A stretch of 64,000 bases of DNA from Pseudoxanthobacter soli DSM 19599 (GTDB taxonomy: Bacteria; Pseudomonadota; Alphaproteobacteria; Rhizobiales; Segnochrobactraceae). The notes under the pieces are model-generated. The model had not been told where the DNA came from. It worked only from the letters and a program-made list of their open reading frames with translations, and searched no databases. The stretch spans positions 434,001 to 498,000 of the forward strand of contig NZ_FRXO01000001.1 in the NCBI RefSeq assembly GCF_900148505.1, written 5' to 3'. A program made the translations under genes and the position numbers. Shown here in pieces: positions 27,552 through 36,341 of this stretch (its first letter is position 1; every line of letters starts with the position of its first letter).

Positions 27552-28955
27552 TCAGACGTTGAGCAGCAGGAACTCGCGCTCCCACGGGCTGATCACGCGC
27601 ATGAACGTCTCGAATTCCTGCTGCTTGATCGCGCGGTAGGTGGCGATGAACGACTTGCCGAAGATGTCGGCGAGTTCCTCGCAGTTCTCGAACAGTTCGA
27701 CCGCGCCGAGCAGGTCGCGCGGCAGGCCGAACGGCAGGTGACGCGCCGAGCCGGAGATCGGATCGTCCGGCTTCAGACCCTCCACGAGGCCGATATAACC
27801 GCAGGCGAGTGACGCCGCGATGGCGAGATAGGGATTGGAATCCGTCGACGGCGTGCGGTTCTCGACGCGGCGGGCCTGCGGGCTGGAATTCGGCACGCGC
27901 AGCCCGACGGTGCGGTTGTCGTAGCCCCATTGCACGTTGATCGGGGCCGCCGTGTTGCGGGCGAGCCGCCGGTAGGAGTTAACGTAGGGCGCGAGAATGC
28001 ACATGACGTGCGGCAGGAACTTCTGCTGGCCGGCGATGAAGGAGAAGAACTCCGTGGTCGGATTGCCGGTGTTGGCGTCGGAGAAGATGTTCTGCCCCGT
28101 CTCCATGTCGACGATCGACTGGTGGATGTGCATCGCCGAGCCCGGTTCCTGGGACATCGGCTTGGCCATGAAGGTCGCGTACATCTTGTGACGCAGCGCG
28201 GCCTCGCGGATCGTGCGCTTGAACAGGAAGACCTGGTCGGCCAGCTCCAGCGGATCGCCGTGGAGCAGGTTGATCTCCATCTGCGCCGACCCTTCCTCGT
28301 GGATCAGCGTGTCGATCTCAAGCCCCTGGGCCTCGGAGAACTCGTAGATGTCGTCGAACAGGTCGTCGAACTCGTTGACGGCGGCGATGGAATAGGACTG
28401 CCGCCCGATTTCCGGCCGGCCCGAGCGGCCGATCGGCGGCTTGAGCGGATAGTCGGGATCGGTGTTGGGCTCGATGAGGTAGAACTCGATCTCCGGCGCC
28501 ACCACGGCCTTCCAGCCCTTGTGGCGGTAGAGGTCGATGACGCGTTTGAGCACCTGACGCGGGGCGACGTCCACCGGACGGCCGTCCTTGTAATAGGCGT
28601 CGTGGATGATCTGGGCGGTCGGATCGCTGGCCCACGGGACCACCGCGAGGGTGGAATAATCCGGCTCGAAGACGAGATCGCCGTCCGAGGGATCGTAGAT
28701 GTCGTCGAACTCCTCGTCCTCCGGATAGTCGCCGGTGATCGTCTGAGTGAAGATCGAGGTCGGCATGGTCATGTTGGGGCCGGAGATGAATTTCTCCACC
28801 GGCATCATCTTGCCGCGCGCGACGCCCGCCTGATCGGGAACGATGCACTCGATGTCCTGGAGCCCGCGGTCGGAGAGCCAGGTCTCCGCCTCCTCGAACG
28901 AACCGACGCCGCGCGCCCGTTCGACATCGCGTTCGAGCTTCTTCTTTTTCGACAT
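27552..28955 (-). CDS. puuA: Glutamine synthetase family protein (gamma-glutamylputrescine synthetase type), copy 2
   Basis: This 467-residue member of the glutamine synthetase superfamily has PEIEFYLIEP, GSAMHIHQS (catalytic His region) and VENRTPSTDSNPYLAIAA. It is the PuuA-like kind found with polyamine genes, expected to ligate glutamate to putrescine using ATP. It lies first in the minus-strand order ligase, aminotransferase, FAD oxidoreductase, chorismate mutase. The start chosen has a weak SD, and a 21-bp tandem repeat lies directly upstream. Copy 1 at 16671-18068 is only distantly similar. Confidence 0.87.
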   Translation of the reverse strand: MSKKKKLERDVERARGVGSFEEAETWLSDRGLQDIECIVPDQAGVARGKMMPVEKFISGPNMTMPTSIFTQTITGDYPEDEEFDDIYDPSDGDLVFEPDYSTLAVVPWASDPTAQIIHDAYYKDGRPVDVAPRQVLKRVIDLYRHKGWKAVVAPEIEFYLIEPNTDPDYPLKPPIGRSGRPEIGRQSYSIAAVNEFDDLFDDIYEFSEAQGLEIDTLIHEEGSAQMEINLLHGDPLELADQVFLFKRTIREAALRHKMYATFMAKPMSQEPGSAMHIHQSIVDMETGQNIFSDANTGNPTTEFFSFIAGQQKFLPHVMCILAPYVNSYRRLARNTAAPINVQWGYDNRTVGLRVPNSSPQARRVENRTPSTDSNPYLAIAASLACGYIGLVEGLKPDDPISGSARHLPFGLPRDLLGAVELFENCEELADIFGKSFIATYRAIKQQEFETFMRVISPWEREFLLLNV

Positions 28956-28956
28956 G

Positions 28957-28998
28957 CTGGAATCACCCGAAGAAAGACTGGAAACACCCGAAGAAAAA
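28957..28998. repeat. 21-bp imperfect tandem repeat upstream of the puuA-like gene
   Basis: Two head-to-tail units begin ctggaatcacccgaagaaa and ctggaaacacccgaagaaa, directly before the puuA-like start codon. Being a multiple of three, the duplication does not break the open frame that runs upstream. It occupies the region where the SD should be. Confidence 0.75.
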
Positions 28999-29103
28999 AG
29001 GGCCGACCGGCTGGAGGGCGATTCCGACGGCGCAACCACACGGGGAATTCCACGCCATCGGAAGACCCATGGCCGACATCCTAGCCGGGCGCCCGTGTGC
29101 CGC

Positions 29104-30147
29104 CTAGGGGGCGCTCGCCGATATTCGCTCGGCGCCCGAACCGGTGTCCGGCGCCTCGCGGGCGAGCGCGAACAGCCGGAGCTGCTCCGTCTTGCCCCGG
29201 AGGGAGGCGTCGCCGAGCGGGATCGCGACAATGCCGGCCGGCAGCGGCTGCATGAGCGCAAGCGCCGGCTCGGACACGACGATGTCGTGGCCGGTCTTGC
29301 GGCTGACGTCCTCGATGCGGGCGGCGGTGTTCATCGTGTCGCCGAGAAGCACGATCTCCCGCTTGAGGTCGCCCATCTCGCCGACGACGAGCGGCCCGGC
29401 GTGGACGGCGGTGCGCAGGCTCGGCTGCACGCCGTGGTGCCGCCGGTAGTGATCGGCGCGACGCTTCAGGATGTCGCCGGTGCCGAAGATCGCCCGCAGG
29501 CAGTTCTGCCCGGCGCCGGCGGAGCGGGTGCGCCACGAGGCGATGATCTCGTCGCCGACATAGCGATAGATCTCGCCGCGCCCTTCCACGATGGCGACGC
29601 CGGCATCGAAGAACACGTCGTTCAGCACCGAATGGAACTTGAGGTCGCCGACGCGCTCGGCAAGCGACGTCGACCCCTTGAGGTCGAAGAACGCGACGAG
29701 GCGTTCCTCGGCCCGCGGCCTGTAGTAGCGGCCGGTCATCAGGTTGCCGAACATCGACGGCCCGATGTGCCGCCGGATCATGAAGATGAAGTTGAAGAAC
29801 AGCGCGAGCGGGATCGAGATCGAGAGATCGAACCGCCAGGGGACGAGCATTCCCTCCGAGATCGAGAACGCGACGCGGTCGAAAACGGGGATGAAAATGC
29901 CGTAGGCGACGACGCGGGCCGCCAGCCAGACCGCGAACGGCAGCTTGCGGAACGACTGCGCGTAGCGACTGTGGATCAGGATCTCCATCCCGGTCATCGC
30001 CATGCCGGTGAGGGCGCCGACGAACATGCTGGTGACGATGCCCCTCGGGCCGTCGTTACCGAGAATGCTGATCGTCGCGCCGATCGCTGCCGCGATCGCG
30101 CCGACGATGAGGACGATGCGCAACCTCAGTTTCGTGCGGACGCGCAC
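29104..30147 (-). CDS. Membrane-bound class III adenylate/guanylate cyclase
   Basis: This 347-residue protein has several N-terminal hydrophobic helices (about residues 8-28, 35-55, 68-90 and 105-130) followed by a class III cyclase catalytic domain. The two metal-binding Asp are in VAFFDLKGSTS and YRYVGDEII, and the transition-state Asn/Arg are in GDTMNTAARIED. It should make cAMP or cGMP; the purine specificity is not certain. The GTG start at 30147 has GGAGG 9 nt upstream, while upstream ATGs in the same frame lack family-like sequence. It is divergent from the potFGHI-type importer. Confidence 0.87.
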   Translation of the reverse strand: MRVRTKLRLRIVLIVGAIAAAIGATISILGNDGPRGIVTSMFVGALTGMAMTGMEILIHSRYAQSFRKLPFAVWLAARVVAYGIFIPVFDRVAFSISEGMLVPWRFDLSISIPLALFFNFIFMIRRHIGPSMFGNLMTGRYYRPRAEERLVAFFDLKGSTSLAERVGDLKFHSVLNDVFFDAGVAIVEGRGEIYRYVGDEIIASWRTRSAGAGQNCLRAIFGTGDILKRRADHYRRHHGVQPSLRTAVHAGPLVVGEMGDLKREIVLLGDTMNTAARIEDVSRKTGHDIVVSEPALALMQPLPAGIVAIPLGDASLRGKTEQLRLFALAREAPDTGSGAERISASAP

Positions 30148-30328
30148 GGCCTCGATCCTCCACTCGTTCCGCGACGGGGACGGGCCGTCATCGCGCTGTT
30201 TCCGCCGACCATACACAATCCCGCTCGAGGTCAAAAAAGAGGCGGTGGCCCGGCCGGGTTCCGTCGGCCCGGTTCTGCAACGAACTTCGGCATGGTGCGG
30301 AATGCGGCAAAAAGGGCGCCGGGGGGAG

Positions 30329-30357
30329 TTGAGGCGGGCGACGAAGGTCACTAACCT
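30329..30357 (+). promoter_or_regulatory. Candidate promoter of the polyamine importer operon
   Basis: TTGAGG and TAACCT are separated by 17 nt and lie ~80 nt upstream of the substrate-binding-protein ATG. The ~290-nt divergent region with the cyclase gene otherwise shows no recognised operator. This was found by eye. Confidence 0.4.
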
Positions 30358-30436
30358 CCGGATGAAAGGCGGCGCGCGGGATCCTGAAAGGCCTCGTGAC
30401 TGCTGCGTGTCCAAAGGGAAAAGCGGAGAACAGCGG

Positions 30437-31549
30437 ATGCGGGCCTTAAGCAGCTACGGAATCGGGATCGCCGCGCTGGCCTCGGTGGCGCTTGCCGGCG
30501 TCGCCGTCCCGGCCTTCGCCGCCGACAAGGTGGTGAACGTCTACAACTGGTCCGATTATATCGATCCCAGCGTCCTCAAGGAGTTCACGGACAAGACGGG
30601 CATCAAGGTCGTCTACGACGTGTTCGATTCGAACGACATCCTTGAGACCAAGCTGCTCTCCGGCGGCTCGGGCTACGACGTGGTGGTGCCGAGCGGCAAC
30701 TTCCTCGCCCGTCAGATCCAGGCCGGCGTGTTCCAGAAGCTCGACAAGGCGGCCATTCCGAACCTGTCGCACATGTGGCCCGAGATCATGGCCGAGGCGG
30801 CCAAGTTCGATCCCGGCAACGACTATTCCGTGAACTACATGTGGGGCACGGTCGGCATCGGCTACAACAAGGACAAGGTGGCGGCCGTGCTGCCGAACGC
30901 CCCGACCGATTCGTGGGCGCTGATCTTCGATCCGGCCAATGCCTCGAAGCTCGCGAGCTGCGGCATCCAGATTCTCGACGCCGCCGACGACACCATTCCC
31001 GCCGCGCTGAACTATCTCGGCATGGACCCGGATTCGAAGAAGCCGGAGGACCTGCAGAAGGCCGGCGAGCTGTGGATGAAGGTGCGACCCTACATCCAGA
31101 AGTTCCATTCCTCCGAATATATCAACGCGCTCGCCAACGGCGACATCTGCGTCGCGGTCGGCTATTCCGGCGACGTGTTCCAGTCGCGCAACCGCGCGGC
31201 CGACGCCAAGAACGGCGTGAACATCGAATACAAGATCCCGAAGGAAGGCGCGCATCTCTGGGTCGACCAGATGGCCGTTCCCGCCGATGCGCCGCATCCG
31301 GCCGAGGCGATGGCCTTCATCAACTTCATCCAGACGCCGGAAGTGATCGCCAAGGCCTCGGACTTCGTGTTCTACGCCAACGGCAACAAGGATTCCTGGC
31401 CGTTCATGAACAAGGAAATCCTCAACGATCCGGCGATCTATCCGCCCGAGGACGTGATGAAGCGCCTCTATGTGGTCACGCCCTATCCGCCCGCCTCCCA
31501 GCGCGTGCTGAACCGGGTGTGGACCTCCGTCAAAAGCGGCGGCCAGTAA
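30437..31549 (+). CDS. potF: Polyamine ABC transporter periplasmic binding protein (PotF type)
   Basis: This 370-residue protein has a Sec signal peptide (residues 1-28, cleavage after PAFA). The mature protein begins VVNVYNWSDYIDPSVL, the hallmark of PotD/PotF spermidine/putrescine receptors. GYDVVVPSGNFLARQI and the conserved Trp/Asp residues for diamine binding (WVDQMAVP) are present. GGAG lies 8 nt before the ATG. It is the first gene of a four-gene importer. A hairpin follows, which may raise its expression over the downstream subunits. Confidence 0.93.
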   Translation: MRALSSYGIGIAALASVALAGVAVPAFAADKVVNVYNWSDYIDPSVLKEFTDKTGIKVVYDVFDSNDILETKLLSGGSGYDVVVPSGNFLARQIQAGVFQKLDKAAIPNLSHMWPEIMAEAAKFDPGNDYSVNYMWGTVGIGYNKDKVAAVLPNAPTDSWALIFDPANASKLASCGIQILDAADDTIPAALNYLGMDPDSKKPEDLQKAGELWMKVRPYIQKFHSSEYINALANGDICVAVGYSGDVFQSRNRAADAKNGVNIEYKIPKEGAHLWVDQMAVPADAPHPAEAMAFINFIQTPEVIAKASDFVFYANGNKDSWPFMNKEILNDPAIYPPEDVMKRLYVVTPYPPASQRVLNRVWTSVKSGGQ

Positions 31550-31562
31550 CCAGCAGGGACGG

Positions 31563-31584
31563 GGGCCGGCACGACCGGCCCTTT
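31563..31584 (+). terminator. Hairpin between potF and potG (attenuator or mRNA stabiliser)
   Basis: GGGCCGG / CCGGCCC with a 5-nt loop is followed by tttccattt. It lies 14 nt after the potF stop and ~50 nt before potG. Such structures after binding-protein genes commonly cause partial termination or protect the 5' message. This function is inferred. Confidence 0.6.
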
Positions 31585-31634
31585 CCATTTCATAGGCATC
31601 GCGACGTCACGAATCCGGCCAGGGGGAATTGTCG

Positions 31635-32786
31635 GTGGTCAAGCAGGCGATCGGTACGGTCAGGCGGAAATTTGCACCCTGGGACGATCCGACCCAGAAG
31701 CCCTTCATCGAATTTCGCAATGTGACCAAGAGGTTCGGCGATTTCGTCGCGGTCGAGCACCTGAACCTCAAGATCTACGAACGCGAGTTCTTCGCGCTGC
31801 TCGGGCCGTCCGGCTGCGGCAAGACCACGCTGATGCGGATGCTGGCCGGGTTTGAGGACCCGACCGAGGGCGACGTGTTCCTCGACGGCAAGCCGCTGAA
31901 GGGCGTGCCGCCCTATCGCCGGCCGGCGAACATGATGTTCCAGTCCTATGCGCTGTTTCCCCACATGACGGTGGAACAGAACATCGCGTTCGGGCTGAAG
32001 CAGGACGGAATGCCGAAGCCCGAGATCGAGAAGCGGGTGGAGGAGGTGCTGACGCTCGTGAAGCTGACGCAGTTCGCCAAGCGCAAGCCGCACCAGCTTT
32101 CCGGCGGCCAGCGCCAGCGCGTGGCGCTCGCCCGCTCGGTCGCCAAGCGGCCGAAGGTGCTGCTGCTCGACGAGCCGCTCGGCGCGCTCGACAAGAAGCT
32201 GCGCGAGGAGACGCAGTTCGAACTGATCGACCTGCAGATGGAACTCGGCATGACCTTCCTGATCGTGACCCACGATCAGGAGGAAGCCATGACGGTCGCC
32301 GACCGCATCGCCGTCATGAACAAGGGCGAGATCATCCAGATCGCGCCGCCGGCGCTGATCTACGAGCAGCCGGCCACCCGCTATGTCGCGGAGTTCATCG
32401 GCGACGTGAACATCTTCGCCGGCTCTCTCGTCTCCTGCGACGGCCAGAACACGCGGATCGCCGTCTCCGACCCCGAGCTGACGATCGATGCCGGCGCGCC
32501 GACGGAGGCCGTCACCGGGTCCGAGGTGGCGTTCGCGGTGCGGCCGGAGAAGGTGCGCATCTCGCTCGATCCGCCGGCCGATCCCTCCATCAACGCCCTG
32601 CAGGGCGAGGTGTGGGACATCGGCTATCTGGGCGACCAGTCTTCCTACCACGTCCGCCTGTCGAACGGGCGCAACGTGCGGGCCACCATCGTCAATTCCC
32701 GTCGCATGGTGGAGCGGCCGATCACGTGGGAAGACCATGTGTGGCTGAGCTGGGACCACGATGCCGGCGTGGTGCTGACACGCTGA
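31635..32786 (+). CDS. potG: Polyamine ABC transporter ATP-binding protein (PotG/PotA type)
   Basis: This ~383-residue ATPase of the polyamine importer has a Walker A GPSGCGKTT, signature LSGGQRQRVALARS, Walker B VLLLDEPLGALD, and switch His in FLIVTHDQEEAM. A C-terminal TOBE-type domain follows (about 290-380). A GTG start at 31635 with AGGGGG 8 nt upstream is preferred over a TTG at 31629, which has too little spacing. It should act on the cytoplasmic face with the two permeases that follow. Confidence 0.94.
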   Translation: MVKQAIGTVRRKFAPWDDPTQKPFIEFRNVTKRFGDFVAVEHLNLKIYEREFFALLGPSGCGKTTLMRMLAGFEDPTEGDVFLDGKPLKGVPPYRRPANMMFQSYALFPHMTVEQNIAFGLKQDGMPKPEIEKRVEEVLTLVKLTQFAKRKPHQLSGGQRQRVALARSVAKRPKVLLLDEPLGALDKKLREETQFELIDLQMELGMTFLIVTHDQEEAMTVADRIAVMNKGEIIQIAPPALIYEQPATRYVAEFIGDVNIFAGSLVSCDGQNTRIAVSDPELTIDAGAPTEAVTGSEVAFAVRPEKVRISLDPPADPSINALQGEVWDIGYLGDQSSYHVRLSNGRNVRATIVNSRRMVERPITWEDHVWLSWDHDAGVVLTR

Positions 32787-32924
32787 GCACGACCGGCCGG
32801 GCGGAGCCTTGCCGCCCGGCAGCGCCTTCAAATTCGAGATGCGGACGCCCTTGCTTGCGGAAGCGGGGCGCAAAGCGGCGTACGAGAGCCGGCGAGGCCG
32901 GACTGCCGCAGGGGGAGCATGGGC

Positions 32925-33890
32925 ATGGCAGCGATCAGCGACAGTTCGGCGGGGGCTGAATCAGAGACCGGACCGGTCGGCAGGAGAGGCGCACCGGGGC
33001 GATGGCTGGTGAAGGCCATTCCCTTCGCCTGGATGCTGGTGTTCTTCCTCGTGCCGTTCCTGATCGTGTTCAAGATCTCGTTCTCCGAGACCGCGATCGC
33101 GATGCCGCCCTACACGCCCGTGTTCGACGTGTTCCGGGATTCGCTGGCGACGACGTGGAACAAGGTCGGCCAGCTTTCCACCGACACCTACATGTTCCTG
33201 ACGACGGACGACCTCTACTGGCGCTCCTACGTCAACAGCGTGTGGATCGCCTTCACCTCGACGATCCTGCTGCTCGTGATCGGCTATCCCATCGCCTACG
33301 GCATGGCGCGGGCGCCGGAGGAGTGGCGGCCGATGCTGATGATGATGGTGATCCTGCCGTTCTGGACGAGCTTCCTCATCCGCGTCTACGCCTGGATGGG
33401 CATCCTGTCGCGCGAGGGGCTGCTCAACAAGGTGCTGATCTATCTCGGCCTCGTCGACCCGGCGAGCCCGCTGGTGATCCTGTCGACCACGACCGCCGTC
33501 TATATCGGCATCGTCTATTCCTACCTTCCGTTCATGGTGCTGCCGCTCTATTCGGCGCTGGAGAAGCTCGACGGCACGCTGCTGGAGGCCGCCGCGGACC
33601 TCGGCTGCCCTCCGATCAGGGCGTTCTGGAAGATCACGTTTCCGCTGTCGCTGCCCGGCGTGGTGGCGGGCTGCTTCCTCGTGTTCATTCCGGCCGTGGG
33701 CGAGTTCGTGATCCCGGATCTGCTCGGCGGTTCCGACACGCTGATGATCGGCCGGACGATGTGGAACGAGTTCTTCAACAATCGCGACTGGCCGGTCGCC
33801 TCCGCCGTCGCGGTGGTGCTGCTGGTGATCCTGGTGGTGCCGATCGTGCTGTTCCAGAACCATCAGGCCAAGCTGCAGGAGCGCGTCTGA
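32925..33890 (+). CDS. potH: Polyamine ABC transporter permease 1 (PotH/PotB type)
   Basis: This ~321-residue membrane protein has about six helices and the EAA-loop consensus EAAADLGCPPIRAFWKITFPLSLPG near residue 220 that contacts the ATPase. The N-terminus (FAWMLVFFLVPFLIVFKIS) is typical of PotB/PotH. Two ATGs six nt apart (32919 and 32925) are possible; the second has better spacing from GGGGGAG. It is in tandem with potG and potI. Confidence 0.93.
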   Translation: MAAISDSSAGAESETGPVGRRGAPGRWLVKAIPFAWMLVFFLVPFLIVFKISFSETAIAMPPYTPVFDVFRDSLATTWNKVGQLSTDTYMFLTTDDLYWRSYVNSVWIAFTSTILLLVIGYPIAYGMARAPEEWRPMLMMMVILPFWTSFLIRVYAWMGILSREGLLNKVLIYLGLVDPASPLVILSTTTAVYIGIVYSYLPFMVLPLYSALEKLDGTLLEAAADLGCPPIRAFWKITFPLSLPGVVAGCFLVFIPAVGEFVIPDLLGGSDTLMIGRTMWNEFFNNRDWPVASAVAVVLLVILVVPIVLFQNHQAKLQERV

Positions 33891-33960
33891 TGCAGAACCG
33901 GGGAAAGACCATCAGATCGCCGCGCGCCGGCGCAGCCAAGCGGGCAGGGGGAAGCCGCCG

Positions 33961-34785
33961 ATGAACAGCCGCAGCCCGTCGTGGTTCAACGTCGTTTCCG
34001 TCACCCTCGGCTTCGCCTTCCTCTATCTGCCGATCGTGCTGCTCATCATCTATTCGTTCAACGCCGGCCGGAACGTCGCGATCTGGGAAGGCTGGTCGAC
34101 CCGGTGGTACGTGGCGCTGTGGCAGGACGCGCAGCTGCTCGACGCCGCTTGGACGACGATCCGCGTCGCCGTCATCTCCGCGACAGCGGCCACCGTGCTC
34201 GGCACGCTGGCCGCGATCACGATGGTGCGCGGCGGGCGCTTCCACGGCCGCAGCCTGTTCTCCGGGATGCTGTCGGCGCCACTGGTGCTGCCGGAGGTGA
34301 TCCTCGGCCTGTCGCTGCTCCTGCTGTTCGTGGCGTTCGATTTCGCCCGCGGCTTCTGGACCATGACCATCGCCCACATCACTTTCACGATGTGCTACGT
34401 CGCGGTCGTGGTGCAGTCGCGGCTTGTGACGTTCGACCGCACGCTGGAAGAAGCCGCGCTCGATCTCGGCTGCACGCCGTTCAAGACGTTCTTCGCGATC
34501 ACGCTGCCGCTGATCCTGCCGGCGGTGCTGTCGGGCTGGGTGCTGGCGTTCACGCTGTCGCTCGACGATCTCGTCATCGCGAGCTTCACCACGGGACCCG
34601 GCGCGACCACGCTGCCGATCAAGATCTACAGCCAGGTGCGGCTCGGCGTTTCGCCGGAGATCAATGCCGCCTGTACCATCCTGATCGCCATTGTGACGGT
34701 CGGCGTGATCTTTACGTCGATCCAGATGAAGCGCTCCGCCACCGAGCGCAAACGCGCCGAGCGGATGGCGGCAGCCGGACGCTGA
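33961..34785 (+). CDS. potI: Polyamine ABC transporter permease 2 (PotI/PotC type)
   Basis: This 274-residue membrane protein has about six helices. Its first helix, followed by YSFNAGRNVAIWEG, is characteristic of PotC/PotI. The EAA-loop EEAALDLGCTPFKTFFAITLPLI is near residue 160. GGGGGA lies ~9 nt before the ATG. It is the last gene of the importer operon and is followed by an inverted repeat shared with the convergent MFS gene. Confidence 0.93.
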   Translation: MNSRSPSWFNVVSVTLGFAFLYLPIVLLIIYSFNAGRNVAIWEGWSTRWYVALWQDAQLLDAAWTTIRVAVISATAATVLGTLAAITMVRGGRFHGRSLFSGMLSAPLVLPEVILGLSLLLLFVAFDFARGFWTMTIAHITFTMCYVAVVVQSRLVTFDRTLEEAALDLGCTPFKTFFAITLPLILPAVLSGWVLAFTLSLDDLVIASFTTGPGATTLPIKIYSQVRLGVSPEINAACTILIAIVTVGVIFTSIQMKRSATERKRAERMAAAGR

Positions 34786-34800
34786 CCGGGCCGAATAACT

Positions 34801-34830
34801 CCGCGGCCAGCGAAATGAAGCCGGCCGCGG
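34801..34830. terminator. Inverted repeat between convergent potI and MFS genes
   Basis: CCGCGGCC / GGCCGCGG with a 14-nt spacer lies between the two convergent stops. On the minus strand it is followed by agttattc. It is a plausible bidirectional terminator without a strong T run. Confidence 0.45.
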
Positions 34831-34831
34831 C

Positions 34832-36115
34832 TTACGAGCGATGCCGCCCGCCGACGACGCGCAGATTGGCGCGCCGGTCGCGGGCGGAGCCGCCGAAGCC
34901 GATGCCCTTCGCCTCCGGGCCGAGAACCACGAGGGCCGTGACCGCGACGGCCGCCGCCCCGCCGAACAGGGCGAGCGCGAGCGCGTAGTTGCCGCCGAGC
35001 TGGGCGGTGAGCATCGCCTGCAGCGTGACGGTGGACGAGGCGATCAGGTTGCCGGTCTGGTAGACGAGGCCCGGGAAGGTGCCGCGCACCGCTTCCGGCG
35101 ACAGTTCGTTGAGGTGCACCGGCACCACGCCCCACGCGCCCTGCACGCAGAACTGCACCAGAAAGCCGCCGACAGCCAGCCAGGCCGGCGAACCGCCGAA
35201 CGCCCAGAGCGGCAGCGCGGGCAGGGCGAGGATGGCGGCGATCGCGATGGAGCGGCGCCGGCCGGCGCGGTCGGACAGCCCGCCGAAGAAGATGCTGCCG
35301 ACCACCGCGCCGAAATTGTAGACGATGGCGACCAGGCCGACCTGCGAGGTGTCGAGGTGGCGCTGGGTCTCCAGGAAGGTCGGATAGAGATCCTGCGTGC
35401 CGTGGCTCATGAAGTTGAACGCGGCCATCATCAGCGCGGCCCAGACGATCAGCTTGCCGTTGCCCTTGATGACGGCGCCGAGCGAGAGCTTGCGGCCGGC
35501 CTTCGCCCGTTCAACGAAGGCGGGCGATTCGTCGACATTGCGGCGGATGAACAGCACCACGAGCGCGGGCAGGGACCCGAGCATGAACAGCCCGCGCCAG
35601 CCGACGTGGTCGAACAAGAGGAAGAAGAACAGCGAGGCCAGCAGGTAGCCGGCGGGGTAGCCGGATTGCAGGATGCCGGAGACGAGGCCGCGGACCTTGG
35701 AGGGCACCGTTTCCATCGCCAGCGAGGCGCCTACGCCCCACTCGCCGCCCATGACGATGCCGTAGAGCGTGCGCAGCACGATCAGCATGGTGAGATCGGT
35801 GGCGAAGCCGCTGGCGAATTCCAGCCCCGAATAGAGCAGGATGCTCGTCATCAGCACCGGCCGCCGCCCGATCCGGTCGGCGGCGAGGCCGAACACGAGG
35901 GCGCCGATGGGGCGCACCGCGAGGGTCAGGAAGATCGCGACCGACACGCTCTCGATGGTGGTGCCGAACTCCTTCGCGATCTCCACCAGCACGAACACCA
36001 GGATGAAGAAATCGAACGCATCGAGCATCCAGCCGAGATAGCTGGCGACCACCGTCTTGCGCTGCTGGGGCGTCAGCAGGGTGAGCGGAGCGAAGAACGA
36101 CGTGAGAGCAGACAT
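34832..36115 (-). CDS. MFS transporter, lactate/sialate (SHS) type
   Basis: This 427-residue, 12-helix protein begins with SYLGWMLDAFDFFILVFVL, the helix-1 pattern of sialate:H+ and Jen-type lactate symporters. MFS motifs GLAADRIGRRPVLM and GLSDRAGRRRSI follow. GEWGVGASLAMETVP is also typical of the group. Monocarboxylate uptake is likely but unproven. It is transcribed alone, convergent with potI and divergent from glyQ. Confidence 0.9.
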   Translation of the reverse strand: MSALTSFFAPLTLLTPQQRKTVVASYLGWMLDAFDFFILVFVLVEIAKEFGTTIESVSVAIFLTLAVRPIGALVFGLAADRIGRRPVLMTSILLYSGLEFASGFATDLTMLIVLRTLYGIVMGGEWGVGASLAMETVPSKVRGLVSGILQSGYPAGYLLASLFFFLLFDHVGWRGLFMLGSLPALVVLFIRRNVDESPAFVERAKAGRKLSLGAVIKGNGKLIVWAALMMAAFNFMSHGTQDLYPTFLETQRHLDTSQVGLVAIVYNFGAVVGSIFFGGLSDRAGRRRSIAIAAILALPALPLWAFGGSPAWLAVGGFLVQFCVQGAWGVVPVHLNELSPEAVRGTFPGLVYQTGNLIASSTVTLQAMLTAQLGGNYALALALFGGAAAVAVTALVVLGPEAKGIGFGGSARDRRANLRVVGGRHRS

Positions 36116-36252
36116 GACCCAGCCTCCCTAGAGCGCCGTTGATTGTCGCGCCATTCCGCACGCGCAGGAAGGGGCATAAAAGGAACGGCATCGACGTCTT
36201 ATCGGCGCGGATGGACCGAGGCGTCCCGCACAGCCATCCGGCGGATTTGCCG

Positions 36253-36281
36253 TTGCCGCGATGCACCGCCGTCGCTACTGT
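36253..36281 (+). promoter_or_regulatory. Candidate promoter for glyQS
   Basis: TTGCCG and TACTGT are separated by 17 nt, ~60 nt before the glyQ ATG. This was found by eye. Confidence 0.4.
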
Positions 36282-36341
36282 CCGCGCACTTTTTCCGGCC
36301 CGGCCCTGGCCGCCGGGCATCCCTTTGCGAGGTGCCTGCCG

